The translations under genes were made by a program, and so were the position numbers. Under the pieces are notes generated by a model. That model did no database searches, was not told where the DNA came from, and worked only from the letters and a program-made list of their open reading frames with translations. A stretch of DNA of 64,000 nucleotides from Terriglobia bacterium (lineage in GTDB: Bacteria; Acidobacteriota; Terriglobia; Acidiferrales; UBA7541): positions 310,001-374,000 of the forward strand of contig JAIQGG010000001.1 of assembly GCA_020072785.1 (NCBI GenBank), in the 5' to 3' direction. This document shows positions 9,526 to 16,461 of the stretch, one piece after another (position 1 is the first letter of the stretch; each line of letters starts with the position of its first letter).

Positions 9526-9564
9526 AAGCGGGACCTGCCGGTGCGGGTCCCGCTTCTGCTTTTT
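9526..9564 (+). terminator. Intrinsic terminator after the two small genes
   Basis: AAGCGGGACC and GGTCCCGCTT form a perfect 10-bp stem with a 10-nt loop, followed by CTGC and TTTTT. It ends the 9030-9504 transcript. Confidence 0.85.
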
Positions 9565-9711
9565 GGGACTGCCTGTTTCCGCCGCCGCTCCCCCGCCTCG
9601 CAAAAAGTCCGCGCGGACACAGACAGGCCGCGGCGAATGCACTAGAATCACTGTGCCGCCGCGGCGGACGCAACACCGCCGGCCGGCAACTCCCTCGCGA
9701 GGCGCACCGTC

Positions 9712-10563
9712 ATGTTCAAAGAAGAGATGCTGAAGGGCAGGGCAGTCTTTCTCACCGGAGGCGGCACGGGCCTCGGAAAGTCCATGGCGCTGCGGCTGGC
9801 CGGATTGGGGGCGCGGCTGTTCGTGGTGGGGCGGCGCGAAGAGCCGCTGCGCGAAACCTGCGAAGAGATCCGCCGCGCGGGGGGCGTGGCGAGCTACGCC
9901 ATCTGCGACGTGCGCGATTACTCCGCGGTGGAAGCCGCCGCCGGCGCCGCGGAGGAGCAGTTCGGCCGCATCGACACGCTCGTCAACGGCGCTGCGGGCA
10001 ACTTCATCGCCCGCACGGAGAAGCTCACGCCGAACGCCTTCAACGCCGTGGTGGGCATCGTGCTCCACGGCACCTTTCACTGCACGCAGGTCTTCGGCAA
10101 GCGCTGGATCGCCGCCAAGCAGCCCGGCAACGTTCTGAATATCGTCACCACCTATGCCGCGGCCAATTGCGGCTCGGGCTTCATCGTGCCGTCGGCGTGC
10201 GCCAAGGCCGGGGTGCTGGCGATGACCACTTCGCTGGCGGTGGAATGGGCGAAATACCGCATCCGGGTGAACGCCATCGCCCCGGGACCCTTCCCGACCG
10301 AGGGGGCCTGGTCGCGGCTGATGCCCTCGAAACAGTTCGAAGAACACGCCATCGAAAAGCATCCCATGAAGCGCTTCGGGCGCCACGAGGAGCTGGCCAA
10401 TCTGGCGGCCTTCCTCCTGAGCGACATGGCCGAATACATCAACGGGGAATGCGTGGTGATCGACGGCGCACAGTGGCTGCGCGGCGCCGGGGAATTCAAC
10501 GACCTGCTCGTGCTCCCCGAAGCCGCCTGGGAAGCCATGGAAGCGGCGCGCGCGAAAAAGTAG
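9712..10563 (+). CDS. SDR oxidoreductase, 2,4-dienoyl-CoA reductase-like
   Basis: 283 aa. A Rossmann NAD(P)-binding motif TGGGTGLGKS (residues 15-24) and a VNGAAGNF segment are typical of the short-chain dehydrogenase branch that includes peroxisomal/mitochondrial 2,4-dienoyl-CoA reductase and trans-2-enoyl-CoA reductase. The usual catalytic Tyr of YxxxK is missing: the site reads S161-A-C-A-K165. This substitution is also known in animal dienoyl-CoA reductases, so it supports the assignment rather than inactivity. The likely role is reduction of unsaturated acyl-CoA in fatty-acid breakdown. A TAGAAT at 9643-9648 may be its -10 box. It converges with the archease gene, the stops only 12 nt apart. 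Confidence 0.8.
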   Translation: MFKEEMLKGRAVFLTGGGTGLGKSMALRLAGLGARLFVVGRREEPLRETCEEIRRAGGVASYAICDVRDYSAVEAAAGAAEEQFGRIDTLVNGAAGNFIARTEKLTPNAFNAVVGIVLHGTFHCTQVFGKRWIAAKQPGNVLNIVTTYAAANCGSGFIVPSACAKAGVLAMTTSLAVEWAKYRIRVNAIAPGPFPTEGAWSRLMPSKQFEEHAIEKHPMKRFGRHEELANLAAFLLSDMAEYINGECVVIDGAQWLRGAGEFNDLLVLPEAAWEAMEAARAKK

Positions 10564-10575
10564 GCTGGCCGCGCC

Positions 10576-10998
10576 TCACAGGTCCACGAAAACCTGGGCG
10601 CGCCAGCCTTCCGCGGTCTGCTCCACGAAGAGCTGGTGAAACGTCACGGCTTTGATGTGCGTGTTCATCTCGTGCCGAGCCCGGTCGAAAGGCTCGCCGT
10701 AGGCCGTGCCATGCACGCGGGCCGGCTCGAGCGCGGTCACATCGGCGCGGCGAAAGACCAGGCGCTCGGCCTCCGCCACGGCCAGCAGCTCCGCCAGCCA
10801 GGCGTACAGCAGCGTCTCGTTGTCGCTGCCCGTGGTTTCGATCTCCCGCGATTCCCGCTCCTCCACCGTGGCCAATTCGCAAGTCAGAGAAAAAAGCGCC
10901 AGCGCCGCATTCTCGAACAGCTCCTCGCGCGTCTTCCCGTAGGCGCGGAATCCGATGTCCGCGGGGTGCTCGAGAATCTCGAACGGTGTTTTCACCAT
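10576..10998 (-). CDS. Archease
   Basis: 140 aa, matching the family length. Archeases are small acidic proteins that activate the RNA ligase RtcB, helping guanylylation and multiple turnover in RNA repair or tRNA splicing. Diagnostic features: an N-terminal FEILEHPADIGFRAYG segment with the conserved His and Asp, the central EAERLVFRRADV region, and the C-terminal HMN-type sequence HEMNTHIKAVTFHQL followed by a strand ending in VFVDL. No rtcB gene is visible in this window, so its partner must lie elsewhere. A -10 box ends 6 nt before the ATG, so the mRNA is probably leaderless. Confidence 0.93.
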   Translation of the reverse strand: MVKTPFEILEHPADIGFRAYGKTREELFENAALALFSLTCELATVEERESREIETTGSDNETLLYAWLAELLAVAEAERLVFRRADVTALEPARVHGTAYGEPFDRARHEMNTHIKAVTFHQLFVEQTAEGWRAQVFVDL

Positions 10999-11004
10999 AC
11001 TTCG

Positions 11005-11010
11005 ATTCTA
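11005..11010 (-). promoter_or_regulatory. -10 box of the archease gene (leaderless start)
   Basis: On the minus strand TAGAAT is followed by CGAAGT and then the ATG of the archease gene. Transcription would start at or next to the A of the start codon, and no Shine-Dalgarno is present. Confidence 0.55.
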
Positions 11011-11078
11011 GTCCCTGAAGGGCGCGAGAGATGCGAGTTTTGAGACGCGTGCAGCCACTTCGGTATCAATTACGTTGA

Positions 11079-11294
11079 CTACGCAATCTGTCGATTGAGG
11101 TGATATTTTCCACGTCCAACGCGGACAAATAACTCCGTTGTCTGTTTGTTGCCGACGGCATGCTTCCCGAGAAATGTGTGATACGTTCCTTCTGCCCACC
11201 CTGGGCAAGCTCGCTTTACCATTGCGGCGTCGAACGGCTGTGCGAGCTTTCCGGAACGAACTGCGGCGTAAATATCGGACCCGAACTTTTTCAT
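11079..11294 (-). CDS. Small basic protein (71 aa), function unknown
   Basis: The predicted protein is basic, with a hydrophobic periodicity consistent with a compact three-helix or winged-helix-like fold: a helix around DIYAAVRSGKL, a turn with FDAAMVKRACPGW, then a C-terminal GRGKYHL hairpin. This layout looks like a small DNA-binding or structural domain, but I cannot name the family. Its codon use is less GC-biased than the flanking housekeeping genes, like the other genes of the 11.0-13.5 kb patch. It reads in the same direction as the next two genes. Confidence 0.6.
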   Translation of the reverse strand: MKKFGSDIYAAVRSGKLAQPFDAAMVKRACPGWAEGTYHTFLGKHAVGNKQTTELFVRVGRGKYHLNRQIA

Positions 11295-11348
11295 AATATC
11301 ACCCCAACGTGTTTTCTTACGCCATGCTTTCCAGTACGATCCAACGCA

Positions 11349-11795
11349 TCATTTGCAGGGGTAAGCCTCCTGAAGCGCCAGCAAGACCAACAATGCCGCA
11401 TGGTCACGTAGGTTCTTCGGGTTCTCGCGTAGATACTTCACCACAATTCGAACCACCTGCGGCGTCGGCATGAAACCTTCCTTTGGAAAGCAAATCAACG
11501 GCGACGAAAAATGGAGTCGGGCTTTCTCCGCAGCTTCCGTCTCGGCGTATCCATCAACGACGCCGAGAATGTAGCCAGTGCAGTGGGAGGCGTCCACGAA
11601 TTCCAAGTCGGTTAGCGTTGTGTCCCCGTCGATGGCGCGCATAGCTTGTTTGCAGTCGTGAAGCAATTCATTCCCCGTGGGCATGTCTTGGTCCACTGTG
11701 GGTTTCTGGGCGGCTTTCGTTGACCCTAAATTCGCGGATAGAAACAACTGGACGAACAGCACCATCCCAACTATTGCACTTTGTACGTGTCGCAT
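11349..11795 (-). CDS. Rap1a/Tai-domain secreted protein
   Basis: 148 aa. A signal peptide covers about residues 1-29. The mature part shows the Rap1a/Tai pattern: a first Cys in LLHDC, a second in the CTGYILGVVDGY block, a third in ICFPKEG, then the motif PQVVRIVVKYLRENP and a closing YPC. The founding members are periplasmic immunity proteins against type VI secretion amidases. Orphan copies without a secretion system are frequent in soil bacteria, and no T6SS or amidase gene is visible here. The four Cys suggest two disulfides. An actual immunity role is not shown. Confidence 0.8.
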   Translation of the reverse strand: MRHVQSAIVGMVLFVQLFLSANLGSTKAAQKPTVDQDMPTGNELLHDCKQAMRAIDGDTTLTDLEFVDASHCTGYILGVVDGYAETEAAEKARLHFSSPLICFPKEGFMPTPQVVRIVVKYLRENPKNLRDHAALLVLLALQEAYPCK

Positions 11796-11819
11796 TTAAC
11801 GCTCCCGTGCTCGCGGTCG

Positions 11820-12299
11820 TCAGTGATGGTGGACGAACCGATGCCATCGCTCTCGCAACTTCCAATACCAGCTTACTCTCTGAGGGTCGATTGCTAGTTC
11901 AAAAAGCAAGTTGGCGTGCTTTCTATCAAAGGTACACTCAGGACCAAAGGACCGTTTTATTAGCGCGTCCAATTCTTTTTTCTCATTGTCATTTTTAACC
12001 GTTTTCATTCTTTCAGTGACGGCATCTTTTATACGGGAAAGTGATTCTATTGCCTCTAAGGATTCTAGATTCGTGCGCTTGCCGTCCGGTGAAAGACTAT
12101 CGGCGTGCATTATCCTAAGTACATTATCAATGTCTTCTGCTGGAATTCTTTCAATGCCCTCGTTCGGCATCCAACGGACTTCCAAGTGCTCCCGCGTGTG
12201 ATTCAATACAAAGCCGTTCTTCTTAAAACCTAACGTGCAAACGTCGCCGCGCTTCCAAGGGTGCTTGCGTGGGTCAAGCGGTGGCTGCGATATTGTCAT
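11820..12299 (-). CDS. Uncharacterised protein of the accessory patch (159 aa)
   Basis: No signal peptide or membrane segment. The N-terminal third looks like a small beta-barrel (WKRGDVCTLGF, then HLEVRWMPNEGIERIPAEDI), similar in outline to SH3/Tudor-like modules. This is followed by a long charged helical region (about residues 75-120). The C-terminus is aromatic and basic (WYWKLRERWHRF). The gene is clearly lower in GC than its neighbours and uses more A/T-ending codons, a sign of different origin. It runs divergently from the 12394 membrane-protein gene. I do not recognise the family. Confidence 0.65.
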   Translation of the reverse strand: MTISQPPLDPRKHPWKRGDVCTLGFKKNGFVLNHTREHLEVRWMPNEGIERIPAEDIDNVLRIMHADSLSPDGKRTNLESLEAIESLSRIKDAVTERMKTVKNDNEKKELDALIKRSFGPECTFDRKHANLLFELAIDPQRVSWYWKLRERWHRFVHHH

Positions 12300-12364
12300 C
12301 GGACTCCGATCAGTCTACCGTTATGGCACGTAAACACAATTACAAAAAGTCGGGCCATTTGCCA

Positions 12365-12373
12365 TGATAGAAT
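12365..12373 (+). promoter_or_regulatory. Candidate extended -10 element before the 12394 gene
   Basis: TGATAGAAT has the TGn extension and a 5/6 match to TATAAT. It lies 20 nt before the ATG at 12394 and overlaps the alternative ATG at 12364, which argues against that earlier start. Confidence 0.45.
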
Positions 12374-12393
12374 CCGCCCACCGGGGGAAACGA

Positions 12394-12990
12394 ATGACGA
12401 AACCAAACAAGCCCACGATCTCCATGATCTTACTTTATCTGGCGATTTTGTTTGGCGGCGTCCTTCTCGTAGCTTGGGTGCTGTCGGAGATTTTAAGTCT
12501 GCCCCCCAAGGCCACATACCAACTCACGAAGGCATCTCTCGACGCTGCGGCGGCGGTCGCGGTTCTAGGTTTTGCGTTTGCCCGCCAAAGGCTCAATACG
12601 AAGGTAACGTTGATCGCCACAGGATTGCTTTCGCTGGGTCTGACTCTTTGGGTCCTTTCGATTGGGCATCAATCGCCCACAGGTGCGTCCACAATCTCGA
12701 CCGTCGATCAAGATGCTTACGTCGTGAGCACAGAACGCTTTGACGAAAATGGGAAACCTGTGTGGACGCTCGCTCACGGAAAACAACTTTATACCATCAA
12801 CTATGACAACACTTGCACTCAGCAAACCGCCGCCGCTGATTGTGACCACGCCCTCGACGTCGGACAATCATTTGGAGGATCGAATGTGTCCTTCCACGGC
12901 GACGGCCATGTAATTTCCCTCGTGGAATCCAAGGCCGACAAAGACTTAACGCACTTCTATCAGGTAATGCGAGTTGATGCGGTTCCCTAA
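12394..12990 (+). CDS. Small membrane protein with extracytoplasmic domain, function unknown
   Basis: 198 aa. Two or three hydrophobic segments in the first 85 residues are followed by a soluble, probably outside-facing C-terminal domain with two Cys (CTQQTAAADC) that could form a disulfide. The start at 12394 is preferred over 12364 because GGGGGAAA lies just upstream and because a promoter-like TGATAGAAT overlaps the earlier ATG. A/T-richer codon use matches the accessory patch. The next gene begins 28 nt after its stop, so they may be co-transcribed. No family recognised. Confidence 0.65.
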   Translation: MTKPNKPTISMILLYLAILFGGVLLVAWVLSEILSLPPKATYQLTKASLDAAAAVAVLGFAFARQRLNTKVTLIATGLLSLGLTLWVLSIGHQSPTGASTISTVDQDAYVVSTERFDENGKPVWTLAHGKQLYTINYDNTCTQQTAAADCDHALDVGQSFGGSNVSFHGDGHVISLVESKADKDLTHFYQVMRVDAVP

Positions 12991-13018
12991 CATTTGCCAA
13001 AAGGAGACGACAACCAAC

Positions 13019-13210
13019 ATGCCCAAAGTTTATTTGCATGCCACTGACATCAATAAATTTGAGTGGGTTGACAAGCCGGAAAATGCCACTGCGGATGCTA
13101 AGGAATCCATGGAGGTGACTTTGAAGCAATTCAAGGGTGCCGAATTGGAGCGTGCTCCTAAAAAGACCCTACAACACGAATCGGGTTGGATTATCAGCAA
13201 GGAGGCGTAA
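13019..13210 (+). CDS. Small soluble protein (63 aa), function unknown
   Basis: The ATG at 13019 is preferred over 12974 because it follows AAGGAG (13001-13006, 12 nt upstream) and does not overlap the preceding gene. The product is hydrophilic, with a Lys/Glu-rich middle and no membrane segment or Cys. It is the last gene of the lower-GC patch. The remaining 825 nt up to thrS hold no convincing gene. Confidence 0.55.
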   Translation: MPKVYLHATDINKFEWVDKPENATADAKESMEVTLKQFKGAELERAPKKTLQHESGWIISKEA

Positions 13211-13339
13211 AGAAAAAGATCCGAGGAGAACGGCCTGCCCGAATTTATCGATTAGATACTTCTGGTACTTAAATCCTATTCGGGTAAACCAACCCCACCG
13301 CGGGTGGCACATCCTTTGCGAGCGGAAGCGAGAGGGTGG

Positions 13340-13372
13340 CCCATCTTTTCGCGGTTTTTGCGAAAAGGTGGG
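13340..13372. repeat. Palindromic intergenic element (13-bp stem)
   Basis: The arms CCCATCTTTTCGC and GCGAAAAGGTGGG pair over 13 positions with one G-T wobble, around a 7-nt T-rich loop. The pattern of CCCATC plus T/C-rich arm, GC loop edge and matching arm plus GGTGGG resembles dispersed elements common between genes in Acidobacteriaceae (recalled, not searched). No gene ends at the right distance for a simple terminator. Confidence 0.6.
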
Positions 13373-13762
13373 GATTTTGACTTTTTGTGCCACAAGGACA
13401 ACTCTCCTCACATACTTTTCCACAACCCATACCAATACCGCTAATAATTCCTTTGAAAGTAAGTTATTTATAGGCTATCATTCCCCGTGAATCGCGATCT
13501 TCACACTCGCCGCCAAGCCCACCATCGCCCTTCTGCCCCGTCTCCCTGCTCCGCCCCGCATAGCCAAATCGCGCTCTTTTCGCTCTTTTGCGTCCAGCAC
13601 GTTTCTGTAAGTCTTGTGTTTGCCACTCTTACGCACTTCCAAAAACAGGAGCGCGCCGCAACTCTCCTGCAATCAATCCAATACGCACTCTTTGCAAAAA
13701 CACCGGGGGTGGGCAGGGAGTCCTCCCCATTTCGTCACTCCCCACTCGCCACGATCTCCTTT

Positions 13763-13879
13763 ATATTCTGCAGTTACAAAAATTCCACCTGCAACCCTTG
13801 CGGAATCAGCAGTTCCAAAACACACGACTTCATCCCCTTTGGAATCTGCAGTTCCAAGAAAACAGGGGGGTGGGGGTCA
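13763..13879. repeat. Diverged 39-bp tandem repeat, about three copies
   Basis: The cores ATTCTGCAGTTACAA (13765), GGAATCAGCAGTTCCAA (13802) and GGAATCTGCAGTTCCAA (13841) recur with an exact period of 39 bp. The last two cores can each form a short GGAA/TTCC hairpin around the loop. The flanks of copies 1 and 2 also match loosely. The third copy runs into a G-rich tract. Confidence 0.65.
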
Positions 13880-13954
13880 TTCTGTTTACTTGCCCCGATC
13901 ATCCCAGTCACGAGTCGCAACTCACGAATCACGAGTCACTTTCCCGGACTCGCC

Positions 13955-13983
13955 TTGACCCTGCCCGGTCCCGCCGATAAGCT
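13955..13983 (+). promoter_or_regulatory. Likely sigma-70 promoter of thrS
   Basis: TTGACC (13955-13960) and TAAGCT (13978-13983) are separated by exactly 17 bp. The -35 box is 5/6 to consensus, the -10 box keeps the key T-A-n-n-n-T. The expected start near 13990 gives a leader of about 46 nt. Confidence 0.55.
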
Positions 13984-14035
13984 AGTTGTTTCTCGCGCGG
14001 CTTGCCGGAGTTCGGCGGGCCGTTCCCAGGCGGAC

Positions 14036-16048
14036 ATGACCATGGATCAGATTCGCGTTACCTTGCCGGACGGAAAAGTGCACGAGGTGGCGAAGGGCAC
14101 GACTGCGGGGGAGATTGCCCGCAAGATCGGGCCGCGCCTGGCGGAAGCCGCGCTGGTCGCGCGGGTGACGCCGGCCACAGCGCCCGCGACGGGCGCCGCG
14201 AAAGCTCTGGCCGCGACCGGCACGGACGAGCCGGAGGCCGGCGACCTGGTGGACCTGCGGCGCCCGCTCGAGCAGGACGTCCGCCTGCAGATCCTCACGG
14301 AAAAAGATCCCGACGCGCTCTACGTTTTCCGCCACTCCGCGGCGCACCTGCTGGCCGCCGCGGTGATGGATCTCTATCCCGGCGTGAAGCTGGGCATCGG
14401 CCCGCCGGTGGAGAACGGCTTCTTCTACGAATTCCTGCGCGAGGAGCCGTTCACCCCGGACGACCTCGTCAAGATCGAAAAGAAAATGCACGAGCTGGCG
14501 GAGCAGGACATCCCCAACGAGCGCAAGCTGCTGCCCAAGGCCGAAGCGCTCGAGCTGTATAAGAAGACCAACCAGACCTTCAAGTGCCAGCTGGTCGAGG
14601 AAAAGGCCGAAGAGCCGATGGTCTCCTTCTACACCACGGGGAAATTCATCGACTTCTGCCGCGGACCGCACATTCCTTCCACCAAGCGCATCACGGCCTT
14701 CAAGCTGATGAGCGTGGCCGGAGCCTACTGGAAGGGCCAGGAAGGCAACGCGCAGTTGCAGCGCATCTACGGCGCGTGCTTTTTCACGCAGAAGGACCTC
14801 GACGATTACCTGCACCGCCTGGAAGAGGCCAAGCGCCGCGACCACCGCAAGCTGGGCCCGGAGCTGGACTTCTTCAGCATCCAGGAGGAGGCCGGGCCGG
14901 GGCTGATCTTCTGGCACCCCAAGGGCGGCCTGGTGCGCAAGATCATCGAGGACTGGCTGCGCGAGGAGCTGCTGAAGCGCGGCTACGACCTGGTGTTCAC
15001 GCCGCACATCATGCGCCTGGATCTGTGGAAGACCAGCGGGCACACCAATTTTTACAAAGAGAACATGTTCGGCGCGGTGGAGGTCGAAAAGGCCGAATAC
15101 CAGCTCAAGCCCATGAACTGCCCGGGCCACATCCTCATTTACAAGACCAAGCTGAAGAGCTATCGCGACCTGCCGGTGCGCCTGGCTGAGCTCGGCACGG
15201 TCTACCGCTACGAACGCAGCGGCGTGCTGCACGGCCTGCTGCGCGTGCGCGGCTTTACGCAGGACGATGCGCACATCTTCTGCACGCCCTCGCAGATCGA
15301 GGGGGAAGTCGAAGCCTGCGTGGACTTCGCCTTCGCGGTGATGAAAAATTTCGGCTTCGACAAATTCGAGGTCGAGCTCTCCGACTGGGACGCCACACAC
15401 CCGGAAAACTACGCCGGCAAGCCCGAGGACTGGCACCGCGCTACCGCCGCGCTCGCCGGCACCCTGAAGCGCATGAACATTCCCTTCAAGCGTATGGAGG
15501 GCGAAGCCGCGTTCTACGGGCCGAAGATCGACGTCAAGCTGATCGACGCCATCGGGCGGCCCTGGCAGCTCACCACCGTGCAGTTCGATTTCAACCTCCC
15601 GGCGCGCTTCGGCCTGGAATACGTCGGCGAAGACGGCGCGCGGCACCAGCCCCTGATGGTGCACCGCGCCCTGCTCGGCTCGGTCGAACGCTTCTTCGGC
15701 ATCCTCATCGAGCACTACGCCGGGGCGTTTCCGGTGTGGCTCGCGCCGGTGCAGGTGGAAGTCTGCCCGGTGAGCGAAAAGGTCAACGACTACGCCAGGC
15801 ACGTGACGGAAACCCTGAAGCACCATGGCCTGCGCGTGCATCTCGACGACCGCAACGACAAGCTCCCGGCAAAGATCCGCGACGCGCAGATGCAGAAGAT
15901 TCCCTACATGCTGGTGGTGGGCGCGAAGGAAGCGGAAGCCGGCACGGTCTCCGTGCGCCACCGCAGCAAGGGCGACCTCGGCCCGCGCCCGCTCGCCGAA
16001 TTCGTCGCGGCCCTGCAGAAGGAAGCGGAAACCCGCGCCGCGCAATAG
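14036..16048 (+). CDS. thrS: Threonine--tRNA ligase
   Basis: 670 aa. Class II synthetase that charges tRNA-Thr. Domain order is canonical: N-terminal TGS domain (about 1-90), editing/SAD domain with HSAAH (about 100) and the FCRGPHIPST motif (about 213), catalytic core with class II motif 1, motif 2 (VYRYERSGVLHGLLRVRGFT) and motif 3, and a C-terminal anticodon-binding domain (VEVCPVSEK onward). The TGS domain carries an Ala/Thr-rich insertion around residues 40-62, which explains the length slightly above the 640 usual. The start is ATG 14036, or 14042 two codons later. It opens the thrS-infC-rpmI-rplT-pheST region. Confidence 0.97.
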   Translation: MTMDQIRVTLPDGKVHEVAKGTTAGEIARKIGPRLAEAALVARVTPATAPATGAAKALAATGTDEPEAGDLVDLRRPLEQDVRLQILTEKDPDALYVFRHSAAHLLAAAVMDLYPGVKLGIGPPVENGFFYEFLREEPFTPDDLVKIEKKMHELAEQDIPNERKLLPKAEALELYKKTNQTFKCQLVEEKAEEPMVSFYTTGKFIDFCRGPHIPSTKRITAFKLMSVAGAYWKGQEGNAQLQRIYGACFFTQKDLDDYLHRLEEAKRRDHRKLGPELDFFSIQEEAGPGLIFWHPKGGLVRKIIEDWLREELLKRGYDLVFTPHIMRLDLWKTSGHTNFYKENMFGAVEVEKAEYQLKPMNCPGHILIYKTKLKSYRDLPVRLAELGTVYRYERSGVLHGLLRVRGFTQDDAHIFCTPSQIEGEVEACVDFAFAVMKNFGFDKFEVELSDWDATHPENYAGKPEDWHRATAALAGTLKRMNIPFKRMEGEAAFYGPKIDVKLIDAIGRPWQLTTVQFDFNLPARFGLEYVGEDGARHQPLMVHRALLGSVERFFGILIEHYAGAFPVWLAPVQVEVCPVSEKVNDYARHVTETLKHHGLRVHLDDRNDKLPAKIRDAQMQKIPYMLVVGAKEAEAGTVSVRHRSKGDLGPRPLAEFVAALQKEAETRAAQ

Positions 16049-16087
16049 TCATGGCGCTTGATTTAACAGGTTCCTTATTGTTATAAG

Positions 16088-16130
16088 TGCCATCCTGAGG
16101 CGAACCGGCGAGGTTCGCAGAAGGATGACA
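16088..16130. repeat. Palindromic spacer element after thrS
   Basis: CATCCT/AGGATG and CGAACC/GGTTCG form a two-part stem separated by an internal loop, in the 116-nt gap between thrS and the DUF4242 gene. No T-tract follows, so it looks like a dispersed element rather than a terminator. It belongs to the same TGTCATYC-type class as the elements at 19005 and 48225. Confidence 0.55.
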
Positions 16131-16164
16131 GATTTGGGACTGCACGCCATTTAGGAGGCCGCAC

Positions 16165-16437
16165 ATGCCGAAATTTCTGATTGAGCGGGAAATCCCCGGC
16201 GCGGGAAAACTCAGCGCGGCGGAGCTGCATGGCGTCGCCCAGAAGTCCTGCAGCGTGATCCGCACTTTGCCGGGCGTGCAGTGGGTCGAGAGCTACGTCA
16301 CCGACGACAAGGTTTATTGCGTGTACATCGCGCCGAACGAGCAGGCCATCCGCGACCACGCCCAGCAAGGCGGCTTCCCGGCCAACCGCATCTCCGTCAT
16401 CCGCCGCATGATCGACCCCACGACCTCGGAGGGCTAG
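16165..16437 (+). CDS. DUF4242 family protein
   Basis: 90 aa, the complete family length. The fold expected is a small ferredoxin-like alpha/beta domain (MPKFLIEREIPGAG strand, ELHGVAQKSC helix, QWVESYVTDDKVYCVYIAP strands, NEQAIRDHA helix). One family member from Streptomyces (SCO4226) binds nickel; a metal role here is only possible. GGAGG lies about 10 nt upstream of the ATG (16153-16157). It sits between thrS and infC, where most genomes have no gene. Confidence 0.8.
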   Translation: MPKFLIEREIPGAGKLSAAELHGVAQKSCSVIRTLPGVQWVESYVTDDKVYCVYIAPNEQAIRDHAQQGGFPANRISVIRRMIDPTTSEG

Positions 16438-16461
16438 CCGGCACCAATAGCGCCGGCTTGT

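Larger units (their letters stand above)
13211..14035 (+). other. Long gene-free stretch before thrS
   Basis: 825 nt without a credible gene. The frame of thrS stays open upstream to 13487, but that translation is Ser/Pro/Thr/Cys-rich and unlike any synthetase N-terminus, so it is not coding. The second half is markedly pyrimidine-rich on the plus strand. It contains a strong hairpin (13340-13372), a 39-bp tandem repeat (13763-13879) and the likely thrS promoter (13955-13983). No T-box is recognisable. Confidence 0.7.

Noticed and set aside
9712-10563. Inactive SDR because the catalytic Tyr is missing
   Set aside because: 2,4-dienoyl-CoA reductases naturally lack the Tyr of YxxxK, and the rest of the sequence fits that subfamily.
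11349-11795. Type VI secretion effector-immunity locus
   Set aside because: Only the Rap1a/Tai domain is present. No amidase, VgrG, Hcp or PAAR gene occurs in the window.
13763-13879. CRISPR array
   Set aside because: Only about three diverged units, period 39 bp with no constant repeat and no variable spacer of typical size, and no cas genes in the window.
13487-14035. N-terminal extension of ThrS by about 180 residues
   Set aside because: The extension is Ser/Pro/Thr/Cys-rich, spans the 39-bp repeat and the likely promoter, and is absent from the family. The TGS domain starts normally at 14036.
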